Shown: piece after piece, positions 8,967 through 16,725 of the stretch
How positions within the stretch are numbered: the stretch's first letter is position 1
Layout: every line of letters begins with the position of its first letter
Source: an uncultured Dehalococcoidia bacterium
GTDB taxonomy: Bacteria > Chloroflexota > Dehalococcoidia > Lucifugimonadales > Australimonadaceae
Length of the DNA stretch: 45,606 nucleotides
Reading direction: 5' to 3'
Assembly (NCBI GenBank): GCA_937901475.1
Contig: CALGTL010000036.1
Span: 1 to 45,606 of the forward strand
Program-made: the position numbers and the translations under genes
Notes under the pieces: generated by a model
Told to the model about the DNA's origin: nothing
Seen by the model: the letters and a program-made list of their open reading frames with translations, nothing else
Databases searched by the model: none

Positions 8967-9965
8967 CTAAGTAGCGATGGGGTCAATACCCATTCGTTCC
9001 ATCATCTCAACGTATGCTGCAACCATTGTTGCCGGTGTGTAGGACACCTCGAACCCCAGGTCCTCGCGGGCTCGTGTCCCATTGAGTATGCAATGCCCTG
9101 AAGTCTCAGGGTTCAGGTACTGCGTGCCTGGCCCTATCTCGAACTCAGCGTTCGGATAAACCGTTTGCACTCCTTCTCCGAATTCTGCCAGAGTGATGCC
9201 ATACCCCGAGCCAATGTTGTATAAAACGTCGGTCGGTCCCTCAGCGTGCAACACTGCCATAATGCCGCGTGCCGCGTCATCGTTGTAGATGATATCCGTC
9301 AAAGCATCCCCGCCTTTCGCAATCACAGCCGGTAAGCCTAGCATCGCATTCTCAATCATCTTGCTGTGCACACTCGTTTCATCGTGCCGTTGCGTCTTTG
9401 CTGGTCCGATCGTCGACGAGAAGCGTACCGCAGTGAACTCAATACCGTGACGCTTGCGATAAATGCGGCCCATGTGCTCTGAGGCCAGCTTGTAGGAGCC
9501 GCGCATGGTCGCTGGCTGCGGCATCATATTCTCATGCAGTGGTCTATATGTAGGGTGTGAGAATTCCCCATATACAGGACCGTAGACACCCTTCGTTGAA
9601 GTGAAAACCATGCGCTGAACCTCGCTGATACGCGCGGCCTCCAGCACGTTAGCCATGCCCTCAACGTAAACCTGAGCGGAGTACGATGGGCGTTGCTCCA
9701 CCCCGATATTGGCGCCCATATGCACCAGATGTGTCGGTAAATGCTCAGCGAACACAGCGTTGAGCATTTCTGCATCCACTATGTTGGCCTTCACCACTGT
9801 CACTTTATCTAAGATGTCTTTAATAAGGCCGGTATTGCCCGACACCGTAATGACGACCGGCGAATACCCCTCGTCCACGAGCCTACGCGTCACGAAGTGC
9901 CCGATGACCCCAGTGCCGCCAATGACCATGAATCGTTTCATGTCCGGCTGGTTCGCGTTGACCAT
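8967..9965 (-). CDS. Extended SDR / NAD-dependent epimerase-dehydratase family protein with atypical active site
   Basis: About 332 residues. The NAD-binding motif is GGTGVIG (residues 16-22 from this start), and the segment TSTKGVYGP (122-130) supplies the usual Ser/Thr. The YxxxK motif is broken: aligning the lysine of SYKLASEHMG (K159) puts Arg155 where the catalytic Tyr belongs, with a Tyr next to the Lys instead. The protein may therefore be a lyase, isomerase or non-canonical dehydrogenase. The ATG at 9965 lies one base after the stop of the ThDP beta subunit gene; the ATG at 9941 is an alternative. Its closest relative in the window is the SDR at 14952, which has the same kind of defect. 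Confidence 0.85.
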   Translation of the reverse strand: MVNANQPDMKRFMVIGGTGVIGHFVTRRLVDEGYSPVVITVSGNTGLIKDILDKVTVVKANIVDAEMLNAVFAEHLPTHLVHMGANIGVEQRPSYSAQVYVEGMANVLEAARISEVQRMVFTSTKGVYGPVYGEFSHPTYRPLHENMMPQPATMRGSYKLASEHMGRIYRKRHGIEFTAVRFSSTIGPAKTQRHDETSVHSKMIENAMLGLPAVIAKGGDALTDIIYNDDAARGIMAVLHAEGPTDVLYNIGSGYGITLAEFGEGVQTVYPNAEFEIGPGTQYLNPETSGHCILNGTRAREDLGFEVSYTPATMVAAYVEMMERMGIDPIAT

Positions 9966-9966
9966 C

Positions 9967-10530
9967 TCAGCTAGCGGCCAGTTGCTCACGAACAGAGGCA
10001 ACTTGCTTCGCCATAGGTACTCCTGCCCAGCGCGCCGGACCTTCCTCACGAGCGATGCTCAATTCAATCAATACAGGTCCTTCGAGCTTCCAGATAGACG
10101 GCAATTGCTCAAGCAGATCCTCTGCATCTTCGATTCTAAGCGCGTGCTTGTAGCCTGATGCTGTCGCCAGCGCCACCCAATCAAACATTCCTTGGCCCGG
10201 CAGCGGTTGATTACCAGTGCTCTGGTTGAGGCCATTGGCGAAAACAAAGTGGTAGAAGTTGTTCACCTTTGCTGCCGCGACGGTCACCAGTGACCCAAGC
10301 TGCATCAGTAGCGAGCCATCGCCGTCTAGAACCATCACCTTACGGCTCGGTTGAGCCAAGGCTAGTCCCAATCCAATTGTCGACGCGCTGCCCATGCACT
10401 GCGAAGCGTCGACGTTGAGCATGTCACCCTGGCCTGCCTCGTGCCACGGAAAGACTGATTGCATCGTGGGAACGCTAATTGCGCCGTGACGCCCTTCAGC
10501 CAAGATATCTATCGCTTCTTGTCGTTCCAT
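9967..10530 (-). CDS. ThDP-dependent decarboxylase, C-terminal (beta) subunit, sulfopyruvate/phosphonopyruvate decarboxylase-like
   Basis: A 187-residue polypeptide carrying only the diphosphate-binding half of a ThDP enzyme. The ThDP/metal motif runs from GDG (70-72) to the asparagine in FANGLNQSTG (about N99), with the expected spacing of about 26. The ATG at 10530 has AGGTGA just upstream and starts eight bases after the alpha-subunit stop, so the two are co-translated. By family (ComE-like) the complex decarboxylates a C3 2-oxoacid bearing an acidic group, such as sulfopyruvate or phosphonopyruvate. Which one cannot be told from sequence alone. Confidence 0.87.
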   Translation of the reverse strand: MERQEAIDILAEGRHGAISVPTMQSVFPWHEAGQGDMLNVDASQCMGSASTIGLGLALAQPSRKVMVLDGDGSLLMQLGSLVTVAAAKVNNFYHFVFANGLNQSTGNQPLPGQGMFDWVALATASGYKHALRIEDAEDLLEQLPSIWKLEGPVLIELSIAREEGPARWAGVPMAKQVASVREQLAAS

Positions 10531-10538
10531 CAAATCAC

Positions 10539-11060
10539 CTATAGTGTCGGTGCGCCAATGATTACCACTGCTGGCCCTTTGTCTGCCCAAGCGCGCTCGT
10601 AAGCAATCTTTAGCACGCCAATATCACCTGGGTTTTCGATGCGCCAGTACGGCACACCCCAGGAATCCAGAGTCGGTTCTAGCATGCGCACCGCACGCGA
10701 GGACTGTTCCTCAATGGTTTTGTTCACGTCCCGCTGAAACTGGCCCACCATGATGAACGTCGGCACCTTTGCATCCAGCGCGATTGCTTTCAGCGTATTA
10801 ATTGACGCAAATACCCCGTTGTTCTGGATGCACATCATCGGGTTTTGGCCTCCCATATAGAGACCCGCATTAACCCCCATGCCTTCGTCCTCGGTACATA
10901 CGCCGACGAAATGAGGGCCTCCTCCCGCTTGCCAGCGAGCAATCAACGTGCGCTGAAACGAGTCCGGCACGCACACTACATGCGTGATACCGAGCGTATC
11001 AATCTCTCCGGCTATCACCTCGGCCGGTACACCCGTCGCTATCGGCTGTTCGTTGGTCAT
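10539..11060 (-). CDS. ThDP-dependent decarboxylase, N-terminal (alpha) subunit, ComD-like
   Basis: A 173-residue protein equal to the pyrimidine-binding half of a ThDP enzyme. The conserved acidic motif that activates the cofactor is visible as VCTEDEGMGVNAG (about 54-66), followed by CIQNNGVFASINTL. The pattern matches sulfopyruvate decarboxylase alpha subunits. The ATG at 11060 follows the RidA-like stop codon by one base and has AGGTG upstream, which suggests translational coupling. It should form a heteromer with the beta subunit encoded next. A similar enzyme at 25405-26538 has the two halves fused in the opposite order. Confidence 0.87.
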   Translation of the reverse strand: MTNEQPIATGVPAEVIAGEIDTLGITHVVCVPDSFQRTLIARWQAGGGPHFVGVCTEDEGMGVNAGLYMGGQNPMMCIQNNGVFASINTLKAIALDAKVPTFIMVGQFQRDVNKTIEEQSSRAVRMLEPTLDSWGVPYWRIENPGDIGVLKIAYERAWADKGPAVVIIGAPTL

Positions 11061-11061
11061 G

Positions 11062-12237
11062 CTATGCACCTGCGATAGCAGACAGTTCAACTTCTGCGTT
11101 GTATTGCAGATCAACTCCAACGATGTTCATCGCGGGTGGATCACCCTTGAAAAACTCCTTGGTGATGGCGATGAACTCATCCTCAAAATAGATATCATCT
11201 AAGAAAACATCGAGCCGCAATGTCTGGTGAAGAGTGGTATCAAAGCGGTTCAGCGCTGCCTCCAGCCTGCGAAGCGCTTGCTTCGCCTGTGCCACACGGT
11301 CTCCGTATAGCTCGTGTATAACCCCGCCCAGCTTCGCATCGGCCAGCCCTGAGGCCCCGGAGGCGAACACCAAGCCGTTCGCCTTAACCGCCTGTGCCCG
11401 GCGAGGGTCTTCCTCCAACCAAGCTATCTCTTTGGTACCACCAGGATTGACAGCTAATCCACCAATCTCCATCAGTCCACGCCCTCCCAGAAGAGTACCA
11501 ACAGAATAGGCCGCGAACGGAATCGCACCGCCGAAGCGGCTTTTCAAGTTCTTCTGGTAGCGCACCACATCGCCTGTGCGCTTCAGCGCACAGTCGGCTC
11601 TGACCAGGTCATCTAATGTTCCGCCGCCCTTCTCGATGTGAGACCGGAGCCATTCGTAAGTGTAGAACGCCTCAGTCTCAAATTGCTCTTCCACTTCTTC
11701 CGGTGCCAATGCCTCTGAATAAGGATTCGAGCGCCCTCGTACGCCGATGACGTAGGTAAAGTCACCAGCGCGAGTGATACGTGATGCTCGGCCCCGTGTC
11801 GGCTGAGGCACTAAAATCTCACGCTTGATATCTGGGGTCAGACCCTGTACCACGGCCGTCAGCATATTCGTGCCAGCCATCTTCGCCTGTGCCCCGAAAC
11901 TAACCACCCTCTGGTGACCTTCTTCACCGAAATGTTCGGGCCATGTACCCATGCGCTCCAAGCGCCAAGACTGCCCAGACGTGAAATTTTCACACCAGAT
12001 TGAGTCTTCACCCGCGTAACCCGCCTGTTGTAACCGTAAAGCCTGGCGGCCGTAGGCGTTGTTGCACTGAGGCGTCGCTTGGGCATCCAAGTCCGGATCA
12101 ACTTTATTCGTCTTCAGATCGCGGTTGCCGTCAGAGCCAGAGAGGAAGAGGTACGGCCCGTAGCGTACCAACGCCGCTAGGTCTCGGTTTCTCTCATCGG
12201 ACAGCAGTATTTCTTTCGAATAGCGGTTCTCTGCCAC
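11062..12237 (-). CDS. RidA/YjgF-YER057c-UK114 family protein with repeated domains
   Basis: A 391-residue protein, about three times the length of a standard RidA. Two RidA-like segments are recognisable: the middle one (FTYVIGVRGR..., ending in PFAAYSVGTLLGGRGLMEIGGLAV) and the last (GLVFASGASGLADAKLGG..., ending in VGVDLQYNAEVELSAIA). The N-terminal third (YLFLSGSDGNRD) looks like a third, diverged copy. RidA proteins deaminate reactive enamines/imines or act as ring-cleavage hydrolases. Here it probably handles an unstable intermediate before the ThDP decarboxylase. It starts with GTG after AAGGAGC, 23 bases downstream of the amidohydrolase gene. Confidence 0.8.
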   Translation of the reverse strand: MAENRYSKEILLSDERNRDLAALVRYGPYLFLSGSDGNRDLKTNKVDPDLDAQATPQCNNAYGRQALRLQQAGYAGEDSIWCENFTSGQSWRLERMGTWPEHFGEEGHQRVVSFGAQAKMAGTNMLTAVVQGLTPDIKREILVPQPTRGRASRITRAGDFTYVIGVRGRSNPYSEALAPEEVEEQFETEAFYTYEWLRSHIEKGGGTLDDLVRADCALKRTGDVVRYQKNLKSRFGGAIPFAAYSVGTLLGGRGLMEIGGLAVNPGGTKEIAWLEEDPRRAQAVKANGLVFASGASGLADAKLGGVIHELYGDRVAQAKQALRRLEAALNRFDTTLHQTLRLDVFLDDIYFEDEFIAITKEFFKGDPPAMNIVGVDLQYNAEVELSAIAGA

Positions 12238-12260
12238 GCTCCTTAGCTCCTAACCGAGCG

Positions 12261-13469
12261 CTAGCTTGCGTCCGGACCTTTGATGTTAAACATTCGCGCC
12301 GTGCGCCCCCAAACAATTTCGTGCATCAATTCTTTGCTCACACCCGAGAACATGCGGTCCATCGCAGGCCCTGCGTCAGGCCATGTCTGCCCCTGCTCGT
12401 GGGGGTAATCGGCTCCCCAGATAGCGCAATCGCCAATGACAAATTCCGGATCAGAAAGCATCTTAGAGCCTATGTAATCCTCCTCGAAGGTGAACCACAT
12501 ATTGTTCCGCACGTAATGCGTCGGTTTTTCTTTCAATTGGTAGATCTTGTCTGGTAAACGGTCGGCATAGCACCTATCCATCCACTGGAATAAGAATGGT
12601 AGCCAACCGATTCGGCACTCCGCCACTCCTACTTTCAGGTCCGGATGCCGATCGAACACACCGCTGAATACTACCTGAGCGATGTGCCGTCCCACCGGGA
12701 TGAATGGAACCTGGGAGAAATGCGCTAAGGATTGGCCGTACTCGTTCACTGGGTATGGAGTCCCTGAGGAATCACCAACATGCGCGCAAACCACCGTATT
12801 CGTCTCAGCAGCGGCAGCCCAGAACGGCTCCCACTCCGGTGACCATAATGGGGCTCCCACTTCAGCATCAGCGAAGCTGAACTCAACAGCGCGTGCACCC
12901 TTTTCCACCATCCGGTAAAGCTCTGCCGCGCAAGACTCAGGGAATTGAGCGTGCATCCAAGGCAGCGCGATAATTCGGTCAGGTGCAGTATTGGAAAGCT
13001 CCTGCGTCCAATCGTTGAACGCCCGGTAGACTTCCTTTTCCAGCTCTTTGTCCTTGAACGTCCACTTCCTCGTATTCCCAAAGAAAACCCCAGCCCAAAT
13101 TTTCCCTATATCCATGTGCTGGAGCAGTACCGTGGGGTCGGTGGGGGGCAGTTTCCCTTCCGGCACTGGAATCGGAGCGAACCGCTGTGCGTACTTGGCC
13201 CAGTCCTTGCCATCCGCAGCGAACGCATGCAGGCTGCCTTCCCACTCCCAGCTTGTGCCTTGGTCTGCCTCTACTACCTTAGGCGCCGCGTCTTTGTACT
13301 TGGCGGCAATCCTAGATTGAATGATGTCCTTCGGATACCAAGTAAGGTCCATATGGTTGTCAGCAGAAAGGTACTGATAGTCAACGTTGCCATCAGTAGG
13401 AATTATTACGTCCTCAACACCACGTCGACGTCGTGCGGTCGCGCCCAATTTGTCTTCTCGAAGCACCAT
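12261..13469 (-). CDS. Amidohydrolase_2 family metal-dependent hydrolase/decarboxylase
   Basis: A 402-residue TIM-barrel protein of the family that includes ACMSD-type decarboxylases. Metal-ligand motifs are visible: SADNHMD near residue 35, the barrel histidine in VVCAHVG, and the late aspartate in WGADYPHEQG. It is probably a C-C bond-breaking hydrolase or decarboxylase acting on a carboxylated ring or enol. AAAGGAG lies upstream of the ATG. It is the first enzyme of the tight operon that continues with RidA-like, ThDP decarboxylase, SDR and amidase genes, so it may catalyse an early step there. Confidence 0.88.
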   Translation of the reverse strand: MVLREDKLGATARRRRGVEDVIIPTDGNVDYQYLSADNHMDLTWYPKDIIQSRIAAKYKDAAPKVVEADQGTSWEWEGSLHAFAADGKDWAKYAQRFAPIPVPEGKLPPTDPTVLLQHMDIGKIWAGVFFGNTRKWTFKDKELEKEVYRAFNDWTQELSNTAPDRIIALPWMHAQFPESCAAELYRMVEKGARAVEFSFADAEVGAPLWSPEWEPFWAAAAETNTVVCAHVGDSSGTPYPVNEYGQSLAHFSQVPFIPVGRHIAQVVFSGVFDRHPDLKVGVAECRIGWLPFLFQWMDRCYADRLPDKIYQLKEKPTHYVRNNMWFTFEEDYIGSKMLSDPEFVIGDCAIWGADYPHEQGQTWPDAGPAMDRMFSGVSKELMHEIVWGRTARMFNIKGPDAS

Positions 13470-13558
13470 GGAGTTCTCCTTTGCCTGGCCAGCATTTGCC
13501 TGGGCTCGCCCATCCTAGGAGCGGTCAACTAGAGTGTCAATCCGGTAGCCATCGATGG

Positions 13559-14887
13559 CTATTCGAGGCTACGAACAGTACGAGAGAGAAGCAAATGCCA
13601 CAGTCCGTATATGAAAACGATTGCGCCGACTCCGCTCAAAGCAATCTGAGCACTCGCGAACTCAGCAATCGCGGTGATCAACAATACTGCTGGTGGCATG
13701 AATCCAGACATCATCGCGTTCAGTGCCATAACGCGCCCGCGCATCTCCGGTGCTGTATACGTCTGGAGCGTCGCGATGTTCACCGTGTTACGTCCTGAAT
13801 GTCCCATGCCCACTGGCACAATCAACAATAAAGACAGTAGATACACGTCAGACAATGCAAACGCCAAAATAGCTGCTCCCCACACAGTGAGGAAAATCAC
13901 TAGTAGTAATCCTTTATGCCTAAAATTACCTACTGATGCGGCAGTCGTCGAGCCAATCAGGGACCCTGCTCCAAAAAAGGTGAACAATAGACCTACACGA
14001 TCCACTGTGATGTCGAGCACATCCGCGAAAAGAGGCAAAAGGTGTTGCAGTGGCTGGCCAATCAGTGTCGACACGAATGCAATCAGCAACAGATTGCGGA
14101 TCGTACGATTGCGGGCCGCGTACTGGAATCCTTCGCGAATGGCACCCGACATATCTCTTTTCCGGGAAGAATCACTGGGAACTATCTTCGGCACGACGAA
14201 AAGCAGCGCTACGCTGCTCAAATACATAGCAGCGATGGCCACATAGGCCCATTGAGCGCCAACACCAACGATGATGAATCCACCCGCTGCAGGCATCACC
14301 ATTCGATTTACATTCATGCTAACCGTATGTAGCGCCGTCGCATTGAGCAAATACTCACGCCCCACTAAGTCGCCGATAATCGCTCTACGCGTCGGAGTGA
14401 TAAACGTCATAACCGCGCCTTGGCCAATACCGATGATAGTCACGTGCCACCACGCGAACCAAGAAAGTGCCAAGCCAACTCCGGTCAACACTGCAAACCC
14501 TGCCATGATGACCGCACATACTTGAAGAATCGCCCGTTTTGGAACTCTGTCAGCCAGTGCTCCCGCATAGGGAGAAAGCACTAGCGAAGGCAGGTTATTA
14601 GCTGCAACCGTCAGGCCCAGCACAAGCGCGGACCGTTGTCCGAGTTCATCCGCGCTCAAGTCGAATGCAATCCAAGGCCGCACGAGCACCGTCATTTGCA
14701 TCGCCGCAAAATACAGGAACATAGCGCCGAAGTAATTCCGATGTGCTGGCACAACCAGCGAATCGAATGTCCGAATCGACTGCAAAAACCGCAGCCGCGA
14801 ACGCCGACCTGTATTAGTTGCATTAGGGAGTTGTTTGCCGGGTTCCAAAACACCGCAATCGTATCTCTTGAAGCCTGCTATGACCAC
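13559..14887 (-). CDS. MFS transporter (MFS_3, EntS-like)
   Basis: A permease of about 440 residues with 12 predicted helices. The YAGALADRVPKRAIL loop and the FGAGSLIGSTTAAS and PEMRGRVMALN segments match the MFS_3/EntS exporter group. The N-terminus is uncertain: the longest reading begins at a GTG at 14887 with no good ribosome-binding site, and the conserved part starts near RTFDSLVVPAHRNYFG. It lies 89 bases upstream of the amidohydrolase operon on the same strand and may be its transporter. It diverges from the SDR at 14952. Confidence 0.85.
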   Translation of the reverse strand: MVIAGFKRYDCGVLEPGKQLPNATNTGRRSRLRFLQSIRTFDSLVVPAHRNYFGAMFLYFAAMQMTVLVRPWIAFDLSADELGQRSALVLGLTVAANNLPSLVLSPYAGALADRVPKRAILQVCAVIMAGFAVLTGVGLALSWFAWWHVTIIGIGQGAVMTFITPTRRAIIGDLVGREYLLNATALHTVSMNVNRMVMPAAGGFIIVGVGAQWAYVAIAAMYLSSVALLFVVPKIVPSDSSRKRDMSGAIREGFQYAARNRTIRNLLLIAFVSTLIGQPLQHLLPLFADVLDITVDRVGLLFTFFGAGSLIGSTTAASVGNFRHKGLLLVIFLTVWGAAILAFALSDVYLLSLLLIVPVGMGHSGRNTVNIATLQTYTAPEMRGRVMALNAMMSGFMPPAVLLITAIAEFASAQIALSGVGAIVFIYGLWHLLLSRTVRSLE

Positions 14888-14897
14888 AAAACCCGTC

Positions 14898-14927
14898 TTG
14901 AATGTAAAGCTGTGGTATCAATATGTT
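14898..14927 (+). promoter_or_regulatory. Candidate sigma70-type promoter for the SDR at 14952
   Basis: TTGAAT at 14898-14903 and TATGTT at 14922-14927 are separated by 18 bases, each matching four of six consensus positions. A start about seven bases downstream would leave a leader of about 18 bases that includes GGAGG. The position in a 64-base divergent spacer supports it; the match itself is only moderate. Confidence 0.35.
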
Positions 14928-14951
14928 CAACTTTTCTTATGGAGGCTTGCA

Positions 14952-15905
14952 GTGATCCTCATCATCGGCGGTATGGGTTTCATCGGTCTGAACACAGCGG
15001 TCAGGTGCCTGGAGGTCGGTGAGAGCGTCGTCATCACCCAGCACAGCGCCAGTCGCATCCCCGATGCCATCAAGGACGAAGTCGGCAAGCGGGTTTTTAT
15101 CGAGCGAATGGACGTTACCAACGCCTTCGAAGTCAGTGCTGTCTTCCGCAAGCACCCTGAGATTGACCGGGTAATCAGCTTCGCGGCGCCTCCGGCTCGG
15201 GGCATCTCGCCCGAGGTTGATTACTACGTTTACACGACAGGGCTACAGAACATCCTGGAAGCAGCTCGCAATTTCGGAGTGAAGCGCACCGCTTTAGCAA
15301 GTTCCCAGTCCGTTTACAGCGGGCTTGCCTCTGGCCCATATCGGGAAGACGACCTCCTCCCGATAGAGTCGCGCTCGCAAATTGAAGCCCATAAAAAAGC
15401 CCAAGAGATTCATGCGCTACATTACGCCAGTCGCGCAGATATCGATGTCATCAGTCTGCGCATCGGGTCGATCTATGGGCCCCATTACTACAGTATGTTC
15501 CACCCCGGTGCGCGAATCGCCCATGCCGCGATTAAGGGAGTTGAGCCCGATTTCAGCGATAAGCTAGGTGGGGTTATGAACCAAGATGACCTCACGGATT
15601 GGACATACGTAAGGGACCTCGCAATGGGTATTCAGATGCTCACTACCGCAGACAAACTTAATCATGGCATCTATAACGTCGGTTCGGGGCGAGCAACAAC
15701 GCTCAAAGAAACATACGATGCCATCAAGGCCGTCATCCCGGAAGCTAAGGCAAAAGCCCTTATTCCAGGCAAAACCCCTAACATGCCGGAGAATCCGGTA
15801 ATGGATCTAACTAGAATCAATGCTGATACCGGATATGTGCCTGCTCACAATATCGAGACAGGGTTTGCCGAGTACCTTGAATGGCTCAGGCATAACGCCC
15901 AGTAG
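14952..15905 (+). CDS. Extended SDR / NAD-dependent epimerase-dehydratase family protein with atypical active site
   Basis: A 317-residue protein starting at a GTG with GGAGG six bases upstream. That places the NAD-binding motif GGMGFIG at residues 6-12, as is usual. The ALASSQSVYSG segment carries the conserved serine. In the lysine region (IEAHKKAQEIHA) K148 aligns with the catalytic Lys, but the position four before it is Ile144, so the canonical Tyr is missing. This parallels the SDR at 8967-9965. Likely roles are isomerase, lyase or dehydrogenase on an acidic or sugar-like substrate. It begins a plus-strand group with DUF1989 and MFS genes. Confidence 0.85.
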   Translation: MILIIGGMGFIGLNTAVRCLEVGESVVITQHSASRIPDAIKDEVGKRVFIERMDVTNAFEVSAVFRKHPEIDRVISFAAPPARGISPEVDYYVYTTGLQNILEAARNFGVKRTALASSQSVYSGLASGPYREDDLLPIESRSQIEAHKKAQEIHALHYASRADIDVISLRIGSIYGPHYYSMFHPGARIAHAAIKGVEPDFSDKLGGVMNQDDLTDWTYVRDLAMGIQMLTTADKLNHGIYNVGSGRATTLKETYDAIKAVIPEAKAKALIPGKTPNMPENPVMDLTRINADTGYVPAHNIETGFAEYLEWLRHNAQ

Positions 15906-15933
15906 CTAGCAACACGGCCTAGGCAATAGCGGG

Positions 15934-15974
15934 TATTACCTGTTCGACAGCTCCGCAGAGCTGGGCAGGTGATA
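15934..15974 (+). other. Stem-loop between SDR and DUF1989 genes
   Basis: TATTACCTG (15934-15942) pairs with CAGGTGATA (15966-15974) over nine positions including one G-U pair. Inside, AGCTC pairs with GAGCT around a CGCA loop. No T-run follows, so it is not a classical terminator. It may be an RNA processing or leader structure for the downstream DUF1989 gene. I see no match to the guanidine-I (ykkC) riboswitch core, which often precedes urea-carboxylase-associated genes. Confidence 0.4.
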
Positions 15975-16098
15975 CTGCTTTGCTCAGAACGCTATCAACC
16001 CTCGGCGAGGATTTCCCTTGGGTTCGATCACCAGTCATAGAAGTACAAAATCAGGCAGAACCGCTTCTCGGGTACCGGGCTGCCCCAAGGGGATCTAT

Positions 16099-16713
16099 AT
16101 GGCAAACTCACCGATTCGCGAAGTATTTATTCCACCCATGGAAGGCCGTTCTTTTGAATTAGGCGCAGGTCAAATGCTTCGCCTCATCGCGATTGAAGGG
16201 AAACAGGTCGGTGATCTCACGGCCTGGAATCTCCACAATCACGATGAACAAATGAGCGTCATCTTCAGCACTGCCATGAACAATCGCTCCGTAAGTCACG
16301 TCCATCGCATATTCTCGGGAGCTCCTTATTTCAACGAGATGTTCGTTCTAGAAAACGACACTTACGGCGTGCATTGGCTTGGCGGTCGATGCAATCGATT
16401 CTTGTATCAGGCTATGGGGGCCCCAGAGCACCGCAACTGTCACGACAATATTCTAGAGGCCGTCGAAAGTCACAATCTTACTGAGCGGCAAGTGCAACTC
16501 GACACGCTCAACGTATTCATGAACGTACTCTACGAGCCCAGCGGCACGTTCACCTTCGCGCCACCGGTCATCGAAAGTGGAGACTACGTCGACTTCAGAG
16601 CTGTCATGGATATTCTAGTTGCAATTTCCGCCTGCCCCAACGAAGGCGACCTCCGCGGGGAGATCAATGATTACGTAGCCAAATCTCTCAAAGTAGAGAT
16701 CTACTCTCCATAA
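16099..16713 (+). CDS. DUF1989 / urea carboxylase-associated family protein
   Basis: A 204-residue protein. The family pattern is visible in REVFIPPMEGRSFELGAGQ, the DLTAWN segment, and the Cys/His region GGRCNRFLY followed by HRNCHDN; the C-terminal half includes LNVFMNV and GDYVDFRA. Relatives sit beside urea/guanidine carboxylase or aminomethyltransferase genes and their biochemical role is poorly known, so a function in C1-N compound breakdown is only suggested. AAGGGG lies just before the ATG at 16099. It sits 12 bases upstream of the following MFS gene, which suggests an operon. Confidence 0.85.
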   Translation: MANSPIREVFIPPMEGRSFELGAGQMLRLIAIEGKQVGDLTAWNLHNHDEQMSVIFSTAMNNRSVSHVHRIFSGAPYFNEMFVLENDTYGVHWLGGRCNRFLYQAMGAPEHRNCHDNILEAVESHNLTERQVQLDTLNVFMNVLYEPSGTFTFAPPVIESGDYVDFRAVMDILVAISACPNEGDLRGEINDYVAKSLKVEIYSP

Positions 16714-16725
16714 ACCCGCATCCCG

